This document shows, in pieces, positions 17,151 to 26,033 of a DNA stretch of 43,683 bases. Made by a program: the position numbers and the translations under genes. How positions within the stretch are numbered: the first letter of the stretch is position 1; each line of letters begins with the position of its first letter. Below the pieces are notes generated by a model that was not told where the DNA came from, did not search any database, and saw only the letters and a program-made list of their open reading frames with translations. This DNA comes from Planomonospora parontospora (lineage in GTDB: Bacteria; Actinomycetota; Actinomycetes; Streptosporangiales; Streptosporangiaceae), in assembly GCA_014647935.1 (NCBI GenBank), contig BMQD01000034.1, positions 1-43,683 of the forward strand. Reading direction: 5' to 3'.

Positions 17151-18032
17151 GTGGCCGGATTCCTGCAGCAGGTCATCGAGGGACTGGGCGCCGGCGCGAT
17201 CTACGCCAGCCTGGCGCTGGCCCTGGTGCTCATCCACCGCTTCACCGGGATCGTCAACTTCGCCCAGGGCGAGCTGGCGATGTTCTCCACCTACGTCGCC
17301 TGGCAGTTCACCGCCGCGGGCCTGCCGTTCTGGGCGGCCCTGCCGCTCACGCTGGCGGTGTCCTTCGCCGGCGGCATGCTGATCGAGCGGGTCGTCATCC
17401 GCCCGGTGGAGGGCGCCCCCGAGCTGACCGTGGTGATCGTCACCGTAGGGCTGTTCATCTTCGTCAACGCCGCCGCCGGATGGATCTGGTCGTTCCTCAT
17501 CAAGGACTTCCCGAACCCGTTCCCGGTCGGCGCGGTCGAGGCCGGCGGGCTCACCGTGAGCCATTCGACGCTGGGCGTGCTGGCCGTGGTCGGCGCGGTA
17601 ATGGGCCTGCTGTACCTGCTGTTCCGGCACACCAAGGTCGGCCTGGGGATGCGCGCCGTGGCGGCCGATCCCGTCTCGGCCCGGCTGGTCGGCGTCCGGG
17701 TGGGCCGGACGCTCGCGCTCGGCTGGGGGCTGGCCGCCACCGTCGGCGCGGTCTCGGGCGTCCTGGTGGCCCCGCTGCTCTTCCTGGAGCCCAACATGAT
17801 GGGCGGCGTCCTCATCTACGCCTTCGCCGCGGCGACCCTCGGCGGGTTCGACAGCCCGGGCGGCGCGGTGGTGGGGGGACTGGTCGTCGGCGTCGCCGAG
17901 ACGCTCGCCGGCGCGTACGTCGGCTTCGTCGGATCCGACCTCAAGGTGGGCGTGCCGCTGGCCGTGATCCTCTGCGTGCTGCTGCTGCGGCCGCAGGGCC
18001 TGTTCGGGCGGGCGGCGGTGGAGCGGGCATGA
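17151..18032 (+). CDS. branched-chain amino acid-type ABC permease (LivH-like)
   Basis: 293-aa inner-membrane permease with about eight hydrophobic segments. Family marks are the N-terminal FLQQVIEGLGAGAIYASLAL, IVNFAQGELAM and the C-terminal LKVGVPLAVILCVLLLRPQGLFG. GTG at 17151 follows the livF stop by 2 nt. The gene's TGA overlaps the next ATG (ATGA, 18029-18032), which implies coupled translation with the LivM-like partner. Confidence 0.92.
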   Translation: MAGFLQQVIEGLGAGAIYASLALALVLIHRFTGIVNFAQGELAMFSTYVAWQFTAAGLPFWAALPLTLAVSFAGGMLIERVVIRPVEGAPELTVVIVTVGLFIFVNAAAGWIWSFLIKDFPNPFPVGAVEAGGLTVSHSTLGVLAVVGAVMGLLYLLFRHTKVGLGMRAVAADPVSARLVGVRVGRTLALGWGLAATVGAVSGVLVAPLLFLEPNMMGGVLIYAFAAATLGGFDSPGGAVVGGLVVGVAETLAGAYVGFVGSDLKVGVPLAVILCVLLLRPQGLFGRAAVERA

Positions 18033-19102
18033 GCGGGCCGGCGGAGACGGCAGGGGAGCCGATGACGGCGGAGAAATCGGAGACGGTGGGGAAGCCGGTG
18101 GCGGCGGGCCCGGCCGCCGGGCGACGCGGCGCCCTGGTCCGCGCCGTCACCGCGCACCGGGGGCGCCTCGCGGTGGCGGCGCTGCTGGCGGTGGCCTGCT
18201 ACCTGCCGTTCCAGCTCGTGCCCTTCCACGTCTTCCAGCTCACCATGGTGCTGGTCTACGCGGTGGCGCTGCTCGGCCTGAACCTCCTCGTCGGCCACGC
18301 CGGTCAGATCTCCCTCGGCCACGGCGCCTTCTTCGCCGTGGGCGCCTACGGGACCGCGATCATGATCGACCGATGGGACGCGCCCCACCTGGCCACCCTG
18401 CCGGTCGCCGCCGCGGCGGCGTTCGCGCTCGGCCTGGCGTTCGGGCTGCCCGCCGTACGGCTGCACGGCCTCTACCTGGCCCTGGTGACGCTGGCGATCG
18501 CGGTCTTCCTGGTGCCGCTGCTCAAGCGGTTCGAGTCGGTGACCGGCGGCTCCATGGGGCTGACGCTCGGCAAACCGGCGCCGCCGGCGTGGACGGGGCT
18601 GGCCGAGGACCAGTGGCTGTACTTCCTGGCGCTGGCGGTGGCCGTCGTCACCTTCCTGCTGGCCCGCGGTCTGCTGCGCTCACGGGTCGGCCGCGCCCTG
18701 CACGCCGTCCGGGACGACGAGGCGGCGGCCGAGGTGATGGGCGTGCGGCTGTCGTTCCACAAGACGCTCGCCTTCGCCTGGAGCGCGATGTTCGCCGGAG
18801 CGGCCGGCTCCGTCTACACCTGGGTCATCGGGTTCGTCTCCCCGGACTCCTTCTCGGTCACGCTCTCGATCACCCTGCTGGCGGGCATCGTCGTCGGCGG
18901 CCTGGGATCCCTGGCGGGCCCGCTGCTCGGCGGTCTGTTCGTGATGTTCGTGCCGAGCATCTCCCAGGACGTCAACGAGGCCGCACCCGGCGTGGTCTTC
19001 GGGCTGCTGATCATCGCGGTGATGTACGTCGCGCCGGCCGGTCTCGCCGGGCTGGCGGCACGCCTGGCGCGCTCGACCATGAGGATCCTCCGGAAGGGGT
19101 AG
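18029..19102 (+). CDS. branched-chain amino acid-type ABC permease (LivM-like)
   Basis: 357-aa permease forming the channel with the LivH-like protein. After a hydrophilic, Ala/Glu-rich N-terminal 35 residues come membrane helices with LivM marks NLLVGHAGQISLGHGAFFAVGAY, RSRVGRALHAVRDDEAAAEVMGV and IVVGGLGSLAGPLLGG. The ATG overlaps the preceding stop (ATGA). The binding-protein gene follows 3 nt after its stop. Confidence 0.92.
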   Translation: MSGPAETAGEPMTAEKSETVGKPVAAGPAAGRRGALVRAVTAHRGRLAVAALLAVACYLPFQLVPFHVFQLTMVLVYAVALLGLNLLVGHAGQISLGHGAFFAVGAYGTAIMIDRWDAPHLATLPVAAAAAFALGLAFGLPAVRLHGLYLALVTLAIAVFLVPLLKRFESVTGGSMGLTLGKPAPPAWTGLAEDQWLYFLALAVAVVTFLLARGLLRSRVGRALHAVRDDEAAAEVMGVRLSFHKTLAFAWSAMFAGAAGSVYTWVIGFVSPDSFSVTLSITLLAGIVVGGLGSLAGPLLGGLFVMFVPSISQDVNEAAPGVVFGLLIIAVMYVAPAGLAGLAARLARSTMRILRKG

Positions 19103-19105
19103 GAC

Positions 19106-20392
19106 ATGCGGTTGTCTGCCATCGGCCGTACGGCGGTGACGGCGGGCCTGCTGCTCGCGGCGGCGGCCTGCGGAGGACGGGAGGACCCGGGAGCGGGAGC
19201 AGGGGCGACGACGGCCGCGGGCGGGTGCCAGGGCCAGCAGACCACCGGCATCACGGACACGGGCATCAAACTCGGCGGCATCTACCCGCTGTCGGGGCCG
19301 GCCTCCGCGTACGGCGCCATCCCCAAGGGCATCAAGGCGTACTTCGACTACGTCAACGCGGAGCAGAACGGGATCGGCGGACGCAAGGTCGAGTTCGTGG
19401 TGCGCGACGACGGATACCAGCCGCCCAAGGCCGTCGAGGAGGCCCGCAGGCTGGTCGAGCAGGAGCAGGTGTTCGCGCTCTTCCAGACGCTGGGCACCCC
19501 CTCGACGACGGCGACCTGGGACTACGCCGGGCAGCGGAAGGTGCCGCAGGTCTTCGTCGCGACCGGCGCGTCGAAGTGGGGCACCGACACGCGGCACCCG
19601 TGGACCATCGGCTGGCAGCCCAACTACGTCTCCGAGGCCCGCGTCTACGCGCAGTACCTGAAGCAGGAGCGGCCGGACGCCAAGGTCGCGGTGCTCTACC
19701 AGAACGACGACTTCGGCAAGGACCTGCTCGGCGGGTTCCGGAAGGCCATCGAGGGCAGCGGGATCACCGTGGTCGCGGAGCAGAGCTACGAGGTCTCCGA
19801 CCCGAGCGTCGATCCCCAGATGCGCAACCTCGCCCAGTCCGGGGCCGACGTGCTGCTCAACGTGACGACGCCCAGGTTCGGCTCCCAGGCGCTGGCCGCC
19901 GACGCCAGGAACACGAAGTGGAACCCGCTGCACATCGTCAACAACGTCGCCGCCTCGATCACCGTGCTCCGGCCGGTGGGCTTCGAGAACGTGCAGGGCG
20001 TCGTCTCCGCCACCTACTACAAGGACCCCGTCGACCCGCAGTGGGAGAACGACCCGGAGATGACGCTCTACCGCGCGAAGCTGAAGCAGTACGCGCCCGA
20101 CGCCGATCCGAGCGTCCCCTACCACGCCTTCGGCTGGGCGGTGGCCAGCAGCTTCCACAAGACGATGGAGGCGGCGAAGTGCCCGACGCGCGAAGGGCTG
20201 CGCGACTCCATGCGCAACCTCTCCGGAGTCGAGGTCGGCATGCTGCTGCCGGGGGTGACGATGAGCACCGGACCGGACGACGGCTTCCCCATCGAGTCCA
20301 TGCGGCTCATGCGGTTCAAGGGCGAGCGGTGGGAGCTCTTCGGCGAGGTGATCGACACCCGCAGGGAGTTCGGCCCGCTGACGGCCGACTGA
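19106..20392 (+). CDS. ABC transporter substrate-binding lipoprotein (LivK/periplasmic-binding type 1)
   Basis: 428-aa receptor of the importer. The signal peptide MRLSAIGRTAVTAGLLLAAAACG has a lipobox with Cys22. It is followed by GIKLGGIYPLSGPASAYGAIPKGIKAYFDYVNAEQNGIGGRKVEFVVRDDGYQP, classical for the type 1 fold. Placing the receptor last in the operon is common. Substrate is open: members of this group bind branched-chain or aromatic amino acids, urea, or aromatic acids. A PucR-type regulator next door fits nitrogen or aromatic compound use, but that is only context. Confidence 0.9.
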   Translation: MRLSAIGRTAVTAGLLLAAAACGGREDPGAGAGATTAAGGCQGQQTTGITDTGIKLGGIYPLSGPASAYGAIPKGIKAYFDYVNAEQNGIGGRKVEFVVRDDGYQPPKAVEEARRLVEQEQVFALFQTLGTPSTTATWDYAGQRKVPQVFVATGASKWGTDTRHPWTIGWQPNYVSEARVYAQYLKQERPDAKVAVLYQNDDFGKDLLGGFRKAIEGSGITVVAEQSYEVSDPSVDPQMRNLAQSGADVLLNVTTPRFGSQALAADARNTKWNPLHIVNNVAASITVLRPVGFENVQGVVSATYYKDPVDPQWENDPEMTLYRAKLKQYAPDADPSVPYHAFGWAVASSFHKTMEAAKCPTREGLRDSMRNLSGVEVGMLLPGVTMSTGPDDGFPIESMRLMRFKGERWELFGEVIDTRREFGPLTAD

Positions 20393-20419
20393 CGGCCGAC
20401 CGGCCTCCGACCGGCCGTC
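20391..20419. terminator. hairpin between livK-like and brkB-like genes
   Basis: GACGGCCG (20391-20398) pairs with CGGCCGTC (20412-20419), with an inner CGG/CCG pair around a 3-nt loop. It begins inside the livK-like stop codon and lies before the stop of the convergent gene (20441). Confidence 0.6.
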
Positions 20420-20440
20420 GGCCGGGCGGAGACCGCCGGT

Positions 20441-21451
20441 TCAGCGCACCCGCCGGGACCTGAGGTCGTACCGGCGGGGTGCGGTCCGCCGCGGACGTGC
20501 CTTGACCTCGGGGATCGCCGGGGCGTCGACGACCTCCGTACGCGGCTCGCCGACGCGCCGCCGGGTGGTCAGGTCGACGGCCGTGCCGTGACGGCCGGTC
20601 GCGGCGTGGGCGGCGGCGAACAGGATGAGCATGTTGAGCAGCTTGAGGAACAGCAGCATGCCCACCGCGCCCGCGACCACCTGGTACGCCGGGTTCGCCG
20701 AGCTGATGTTGAGGTAGACCTGCCCGACCGTCTTCAGCAGCTCCAGCCCGACCGTGATGACCAGGGCCGGCACGACGACGCGGCGGGGCGACAGGTGCAG
20801 CCGGGGCGTCAGTGTCAGCAGCGCCGTCGACAGCAGCAGGTTCACGCCGATGCCGAGGACGAAGGCGGCCGCCGACAGCGTCCAGCGCGCCGGCACCGCC
20901 TCGGTGCCGACCGTCGCCTCGATCAGCCAGGCCAGCGCGGTCTGGGCGCCGAACGACAGGGCCAGCGAGATCGACAGCAGCAGCCCGAGGGCGACCAGCA
21001 CGCCCAGGTCGATGAGCCAGCGCAGGAAGAAGTTGCCGGGATACTGCTCCAGGCCCCAGACCGCGCGGATCGAGGAGCGCATGGAGTCGATCCAGAACAG
21101 GCCGGTCAGGGGGAGGCCGAACGAGGCGATCATCCCGGCCGTGTCGCGCGCGTCGCGCAGCGCCTGCACGTCCAGGCGCGGGAACGTGTCGCTCAGGTAG
21201 CGCTCCACCTCACCGATCGCGGCGGGCGTGTCCAGCACGTGGCCCATGATCACGAAGCCGAGCAGGGCCAGGGCGAAGGTGGCGTAGAACGCGTAGTAGG
21301 TCATCCCGGCCGAGAGGCGGCCCGCGTCGGTCCGGTCGTAGTGGACGCCGGCCCGGACGAGGTGGTCGAGCCAGCCGTGCCGGCGCCGCGCCCCGGCCCA
21401 TCCTCTGGCGAACCCGCCGGTCCGCCGGCTCGTCCTCGCGGTGGCCGTCAT
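20441..21451 (-). CDS. YihY/BrkB-family membrane protein
   Basis: 336 aa with an Arg-rich N-terminus, about six membrane helices and an Arg-rich C-terminal tail. Family marks include RAGVHYDRTDAGRLSAGMTYYAFYATFALALLGFVIMG and GLEQYPGNFFLRWLIDLGVLVALGLLLS. The family's function is unsettled; it was once annotated as ribonuclease BN. The start is divergent from the siderophore-interacting protein gene, and the iron box at 21529-21547 lies between them, about 80 nt upstream of this ATG. Control by iron is therefore possible for both. Confidence 0.85.
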   Translation of the reverse strand: MTATARTSRRTGGFARGWAGARRRHGWLDHLVRAGVHYDRTDAGRLSAGMTYYAFYATFALALLGFVIMGHVLDTPAAIGEVERYLSDTFPRLDVQALRDARDTAGMIASFGLPLTGLFWIDSMRSSIRAVWGLEQYPGNFFLRWLIDLGVLVALGLLLSISLALSFGAQTALAWLIEATVGTEAVPARWTLSAAAFVLGIGVNLLLSTALLTLTPRLHLSPRRVVVPALVITVGLELLKTVGQVYLNISSANPAYQVVAGAVGMLLFLKLLNMLILFAAAHAATGRHGTAVDLTTRRRVGEPRTEVVDAPAIPEVKARPRRTAPRRYDLRSRRVR

Positions 21452-21528
21452 GAACGCGCACTCTACCCACGGAAACGGGTTTCAGCGCTCCCTGCCCGAC
21501 ACAGTCCTGCCATCTCACCACGAATTAA

Positions 21529-21547
21529 TTAGGATAGGCTATCCTAA
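21529..21547. promoter_or_regulatory. iron box (IdeR/DmdR-type operator)
   Basis: TTAGGATAGGCTATCCTAA is a perfect 19-bp palindrome (9-bp arms around one G). It differs from the actinobacterial iron-box consensus TTAGGTTAGGCTAACCTAA only by a symmetrical exchange in each arm. It lies about 104 nt before the siderophore-interacting protein start. Binding of Fe-loaded IdeR/DmdR would repress transcription in iron-replete cells. Confidence 0.92.
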
Positions 21548-21650
21548 GTAAATTTGCAGATCACCTGTGGCTTGCCACCGGAAGGGCCCTGCCCCGAGCG
21601 ACTGCCGCGGTGCCGGGCGGGCCGACCTTCCCGAAGGGACTTCGAGAACC

Positions 21651-22466
21651 GTGACCCCGCCGCGCCCCGCCATCGTCCGCCACCCCCTCGCCTACCGGCT
21701 GCTCGAGGTCGGACGCGTCGTCCGGATCACCCCCCGTACCGTGCGCGTCACCCTGACAGGTCCCGAACTCGCGGGCTTCCGCGAGCAGGCGCCGACCGAC
21801 CACGTGAAGCTCTGCTTCGCCGAGCCCGGCGCCGAGCTGCCGACAGCGCCCGTCATCGAGGACGACATGTGGGTGGACGCCCCCGTCAAGCCGATCACGC
21901 GCGACTACACCGTCCGCCACCACCGGCCCGAGGTCCTGGAGCTGGACGTGGACATGGTCGTGCACGGCGAGGGGGTGGGCTCCGCCTGGGCGGACCGCGC
22001 CGAGCCCGGCATGCGGATCGGGGTCCTCGGCCCGCGCGGTTCGCAGGTCGTGCCGCCGGTGTACGACTGGTACCTGCTGGCCGCGGACGAGACGGCGGTC
22101 CCTGCGCTGGGTCGCTGGCTGGAGGCGCTGCCCGCCGGGGTGAAGGCCGTCGCGTTCGCCGAGGTCTCCGGCCCGGAGGAGGAACAGCGGTTCGCCACCC
22201 GCACCGACCTGGCCCTGACCTGGCTGCACCGCGGCGACGCCGCCCCCGGCACGACCGACCTGCTGGAGCGGGCCGTCCGGGCGGCCGTCCTCCCGCCGGG
22301 CACGGGCTACGCCTGGGTGGCGGGTGAGGCGAACACCCTCAAGCCGATCCGCCGCCACCTGCGGCTGGAACGCGGGCTGGCCAAGGAGCAGGTCGACGTC
22401 GACGGCTACTGGAAGCGCGGGGAGACCGACCACGACCACCACGCCCAGGACGACGACACGGTGTGA
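21651..22466 (+). CDS. siderophore-interacting protein (FAD/NAD(P)H ferric-siderophore reductase family)
   Basis: Reduces ferric siderophores in the cytoplasm so iron is released. The 271-aa protein has the FAD-binding half with RDYTVRHHRP (flavin-binding RxYTxR pattern) and the GPRGSQVVPPVYDWYLLAADETAVPALGRWLEALP stretch. The C-terminal SIP half carries WVAGEANTLKPIRRHL. A His/Asp-rich tail (DHDHHAQDDDTV) ends it. GTG at 21651 fits the usual N-terminus; the longer frame to 21567 lacks support. The iron box upstream makes iron repression almost certain. No siderophore biosynthesis gene is adjacent. Confidence 0.9.
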   Translation: MTPPRPAIVRHPLAYRLLEVGRVVRITPRTVRVTLTGPELAGFREQAPTDHVKLCFAEPGAELPTAPVIEDDMWVDAPVKPITRDYTVRHHRPEVLELDVDMVVHGEGVGSAWADRAEPGMRIGVLGPRGSQVVPPVYDWYLLAADETAVPALGRWLEALPAGVKAVAFAEVSGPEEEQRFATRTDLALTWLHRGDAAPGTTDLLERAVRAAVLPPGTGYAWVAGEANTLKPIRRHLRLERGLAKEQVDVDGYWKRGETDHDHHAQDDDTV

Positions 22467-22486
22467 TCCCGCGGGGACGGGCGGAC

Positions 22487-22513
22487 CCGGGGGCGCGGGG
22501 CCGCGCCCCCCGG
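22487..22513. terminator. GC hairpin after the siderophore-interacting protein gene
   Basis: CCGGGGGCGCGG pairs with CCGCGCCCCCCGG across a GG loop, with a single extra C on the right arm. It lies between two convergent genes (stops at 22466 and 22531). Confidence 0.7.
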
Positions 22514-22530
22514 TCAGGGACGGAACCGGA

Positions 22531-22755
22531 TCACAGGTGGAACCAGTGGATACGGCGGCACGTCGTGCACACGAAACACGTCGCGTCGCGGTTGGCCCAG
22601 TCGAGGTTCATGAACGACATCCCCGTGGTCTGGAGCTTCCACCGGTGGTGTTCGAACAGCTCGCTCTGGCACGTGTCACAACTCAGGTTGCCGCCGTGGG
22701 GAAGCGTGACGGTCTGGGGATCCTTCATACGAGTGATGCTATCCACGCTTTCCAT
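22531..22755 (-). CDS. small zinc-ribbon protein
   Basis: 74 aa (or 65 aa if ATG 22728 is used). Two CxxC pairs (SCDTCQSELFEHHRW and CFVCTTCRRIHWF) would hold one zinc ion, with the rest rich in His, Trp and Phe. I do not recognise a named family. The gene converges with the siderophore-interacting protein gene. The upstream large repeat protein ends 78 nt before its start on the same strand, so co-transcription is possible. The start at 22755 has a GGGGAAGG that is too close to the ATG; the second ATG (MKDPQTVTLPHGGNLSC) may be the true start. Confidence 0.65.
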   Translation of the reverse strand: MESVDSITRMKDPQTVTLPHGGNLSCDTCQSELFEHHRWKLQTTGMSFMNLDWANRDATCFVCTTCRRIHWFHL

Positions 22756-22833
22756 GCCTTCCCCGGCCTTCCGGGCGGCCGCCCCCGGAGGCCGAGGTCC
22801 GGCCGCCCACTGGGGTGAACGGCCGGACCGCGG

Positions 22834-25815
22834 TCAGCGGAGCCGGTCGCGCAGCCGTTCGCACTCCCGGGCGAAGCGGCTGCCGCGGCCGCTCGCCGCG
22901 AACGCCGACACGACCGGGATCTCACCGCGGGCCCCGGCCCAGACGGCCACGTCCGCGGCGAGCGCCACCGCCTCGGAGTGGGTGACGTTCGGCCGCTCGC
23001 CCTCGCCGGGCAGCAGGGGCGGCAGCATGCCCCGGAGGATCTCCCAGACCTGCCCGGGTGCTCCCCGGCGGGCGGCCTCGGCCAGGGCGGCGAGCACCGG
23101 GCGGGTCTCGAAGCGGGCCCGGCGGATCAGGAACGCGAGCTGGCGGCCCACCGCCTCGGCGGGCAGGTCCCCCCGGGACGCCATCCGCAGCAGCAGCGGC
23201 ACCGCCTCCGCGTGCCGCGCGGCCAGGAAGTAGGCCAGGATGAGCGCGGTCGCGTCGCCGAGCGGGCCGTCCGCCTCGGCCAGGGCCGCCAGATGCGGCG
23301 GATCGACCGTCGGCCGGTTCCACCGGTGGAGCAGGTGGGGCAGATACTGGACGGCGACGACCTCGCGGTGCGACGGCAGCACCGACGGCCACCAGCCCAT
23401 GCCCTCGCCGTGGTCCTCTCCGGACCAGTCCGGCACCTCGCGCAGCAACTCGTCGATGAGGTCGTGCCCGGTCGGCTCCGCGCGCAGCACCGGCACCAGC
23501 CGCGGCTCGCCGACGCGCTGACGGGGCTCGCGCTCCTCGAAGAGATGTCTGCGGCCGTCCTCGTGGTAACCCCACTTCACACCGGTCTCCGGATCGGGCG
23601 GACCGCCCGACGCCAGCCAGGCGGCGGCCTGCGCCGCGACCCGCGAGTCCACGCGCGCGGCGCGTCCGGCGGCGCCGGGGTGCGCGCCCCGGGGGAGCCG
23701 CAGCAGCGCCTGCTGCAGGTCGGCGGCGAGCGGGTCGGCGCCCGCGGCCGCGCACGTCTCCAACCGGTCCACCAGCACATCAGGGTGGAGGTGACCGGTC
23801 AGCACCGTGGGCGTCGCCAGCAGGACGGGCGGCAGCGCGTCCCGGCGCAGCGCCGTGTAGATCTCGCTGAGCCGGCGCAGCAGGAACAGGTGCGGCGGTG
23901 AGATCCACGAGGGCTCCGGGAGCCGGAGCCGCCGACGGAGCTCCACCGCGGGATCGGGTTCCCCGCGACCGCCGAACAGCGGCGAGTGACTCATGGAGGA
24001 GATGAACACGCTGTAGTCCGGCTCGTCGGGCCCGGGAGGGGGTTCGGGCAGGCCGTCGCGCAGCGCCGCCACCCGCTCGGGGGAGACCCCGGCCTCCTCG
24101 ATCCCCCGGAAGATCTCGTCCCGCACGTGCCCGGGCAGGTCGGCGAAGGCGGGCCCGCCCTCTGCCCCGTCGTCCTCCGCCGTCTCCACCCGCTCGTCCG
24201 CGGGCACGGCGACGACGCTCACCGAGAAGCTCGCGCCCGCCCAGGGATCGACGGGCTCCGGATCGGGCACCCCGGGATCGGAACCGGGAGCGATCACCTC
24301 CTTGGCGAGGGCGGCGGTCCACTGCTCGCAGGAGGTCCAGCGCTCCCTGGCGTAGAGGCCCTCCCTGCCGTATCCCCGGGGAAGCGCGCCGCCGAAGACG
24401 GGCGCCAACGTCTCACGCAGGGCCGCGCGGTCGTGCCACGCCCCTGTGACGAAGGCGGCCAGCCACTGCTCGAGCTCCACCCAGCCGAGGCCGTACCGCT
24501 CGCCCGGGTGCAGGGCGGGGGAGGGGAAGGGGCCGGGCTCCGTGAGGACGGGCAGCACGGCGGGGACGAACGGCTCCGGCTCCTCCTCCTGCGCGGCCTC
24601 GCCGCCGAACGCCGCGGCCACCCGCGCGCCGAGCGCCGCAGGCAGCAGGGGGACGGCCCCGATGATCGGTTCCGGAGCGGCGCCGAACGCGGCGGCGCGC
24701 TTGAGCGCGATCTGGGCCGCGCGACCCTGGACGTCGTAGGAGGCGTGCGCGAACGCCGTGGCGAGCGCGGGCGCCAGCTCCCCGGCGCGCTCGGGTGCCC
24801 GCCGTACCTCCTCGTCCAGCCAGCTCAGCCCCGTGCGGGCCAGCTTCGCCTCGGCGCGGAAGGTCAGCGCGCCGATCGCCTCGGCGGTGTCGGCGGCGTC
24901 GTGCGGCCCGGTACGGCGCAGCCGGGCGAGCGCCAGCTCGGCCACCGGCCCGGGAGCGGCGGGCAGGAGCCGCAGGTAGTCGCGGGCCCGCTCGGCGGCC
25001 TCCTCGGGAGCCGGATCGACCAGCTCGTGCAGCCGGACGAAGAAGCGCAGGTCGAGGGCGTCACCGCCACGCAGGAAGCGGCTCACGCACCCGTCGAGGA
25101 CCTCCTTGCGCGAGATCCGGCCGGACGCCAGGAGCCGCTGGAACAGGGAGAGCCACCGGGTGCGCGAGGGGGCCGACCGCTCATCCCGCAGGGCGCGGCC
25201 CGCTCCCTGCGCCTCGAAGATCCTGGGGAGCAGCGGCCCGATCAGCGGGTCGTCGTCGACCGCCGGGGCGGAGAGCCAGGCGACCACGAGCGGGTCGTGC
25301 TCGGGCGGCTCGCAACCGGAGTCGCGCAGCAGCGCGAGCGCCAGCGGGACGGCGGGATCGCGCACCGTGCGGATCCTCCCGGCGAGCCGGCGCGCCACCT
25401 CGCCCCGCCAGGCCGCGGTCCGGGTGGCCGTCACCCGGACCACGTCGGCGGGGTCCGGCTGCGGAGTCCACCGGCGGGCGAGCTCGCGGCGCGTCAGCCA
25501 GGCGGCCGCGGCGGCGGGACCGGTGATCGTGCCCGCGCCCGCGATCCGCAGCAGCGCTCCGAACTCGGCGACCGCGTCGTTCACCTCCCAGCGGATCTCC
25601 CTCAGTGCCCACTCGTCTTCCTCATCCCGGCGGCCGCCGTCCGATCGGCCCTCCCGGGCCAGCTGGGCGGCGGTCTCGCGCATCTCCTTGAGGAACTCCG
25701 GGAGCCGCCCTCCCACCTCGGCGCGCTCGGCCTCGGACAGCGTGGCCACGCGTTCGACCAGTCCCCTCATGTCGCGTTCGGTGATGAGGTCGCGCACCTC
25801 CTGCCAGGCGGTCAC
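22834..25815 (-). CDS. large helical-repeat protein, DUF6493-like
   Basis: 993 aa, rich in Ala, Leu, Arg and Glu. It is made of many amphipathic helices in a HEAT-like pattern (for example ARDYLRLLPAAPGPVAELALARLRR and EVVAVQYLPHLLHRWNRPTVDPPHLAALAEADG). No catalytic motif, signal peptide or membrane segment is visible. It resembles the actinobacterial DUF6493 proteins, which as I recall usually stand with a SWIM zinc-finger protein, a MoxR-type ATPase and a VWA protein. Those partners are absent here. Start GTG at 25813-25815. Function unknown; a scaffold role is plausible for such repeats. Confidence 0.75.
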   Translation of the reverse strand: MTAWQEVRDLITERDMRGLVERVATLSEAERAEVGGRLPEFLKEMRETAAQLAREGRSDGGRRDEEDEWALREIRWEVNDAVAEFGALLRIAGAGTITGPAAAAAWLTRRELARRWTPQPDPADVVRVTATRTAAWRGEVARRLAGRIRTVRDPAVPLALALLRDSGCEPPEHDPLVVAWLSAPAVDDDPLIGPLLPRIFEAQGAGRALRDERSAPSRTRWLSLFQRLLASGRISRKEVLDGCVSRFLRGGDALDLRFFVRLHELVDPAPEEAAERARDYLRLLPAAPGPVAELALARLRRTGPHDAADTAEAIGALTFRAEAKLARTGLSWLDEEVRRAPERAGELAPALATAFAHASYDVQGRAAQIALKRAAAFGAAPEPIIGAVPLLPAALGARVAAAFGGEAAQEEEPEPFVPAVLPVLTEPGPFPSPALHPGERYGLGWVELEQWLAAFVTGAWHDRAALRETLAPVFGGALPRGYGREGLYARERWTSCEQWTAALAKEVIAPGSDPGVPDPEPVDPWAGASFSVSVVAVPADERVETAEDDGAEGGPAFADLPGHVRDEIFRGIEEAGVSPERVAALRDGLPEPPPGPDEPDYSVFISSMSHSPLFGGRGEPDPAVELRRRLRLPEPSWISPPHLFLLRRLSEIYTALRRDALPPVLLATPTVLTGHLHPDVLVDRLETCAAAGADPLAADLQQALLRLPRGAHPGAAGRAARVDSRVAAQAAAWLASGGPPDPETGVKWGYHEDGRRHLFEEREPRQRVGEPRLVPVLRAEPTGHDLIDELLREVPDWSGEDHGEGMGWWPSVLPSHREVVAVQYLPHLLHRWNRPTVDPPHLAALAEADGPLGDATALILAYFLAARHAEAVPLLLRMASRGDLPAEAVGRQLAFLIRRARFETRPVLAALAEAARRGAPGQVWEILRGMLPPLLPGEGERPNVTHSEAVALAADVAVWAGARGEIPVVSAFAASGRGSRFARECERLRDRLR

Positions 25816-26020
25816 CGGTCCGCCTCCGCGGCGGCGCGGACCCGCGTGGTGCCCGCCGAGGGCAGGGCCCTGCCGCCGGACGTCGACAACCCCGGACGCC
25901 CGTTCATCAAGGTAGAAGGCGAGGCGTACCTGTACGCCTGCGTCGCACTCGTCATGGGCGGGACAGTAGAGATCGTCACCGACAAACCGAATGTTCCGGG
26001 CTCCACCGCGACCGCGCGGC

Positions 26021-26033
26021 TAGGCTGAGGCCG
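26021..26033 (+). promoter_or_regulatory. -10 element of a likely leaderless transcript
   Basis: TAGGCT at 26021-26026 is a good -10 box and lies 6 nt before the GTG at 26033. Transcription would begin at or next to the start codon. No ribosome site is present, so leaderless translation is likely. The same layout is seen at 34304-34318. Confidence 0.55.

Noticed and set aside
25812-26006. 64-codon minus-strand frame whose TGA overlaps the start of the DUF6493-like gene as GTGA
   Set aside because: No ribosome site, Ser/Thr/Ala-rich composition without any motif, and it runs across the promoter and -10 box of the TmrB-like gene. The overlap alone is weak evidence.
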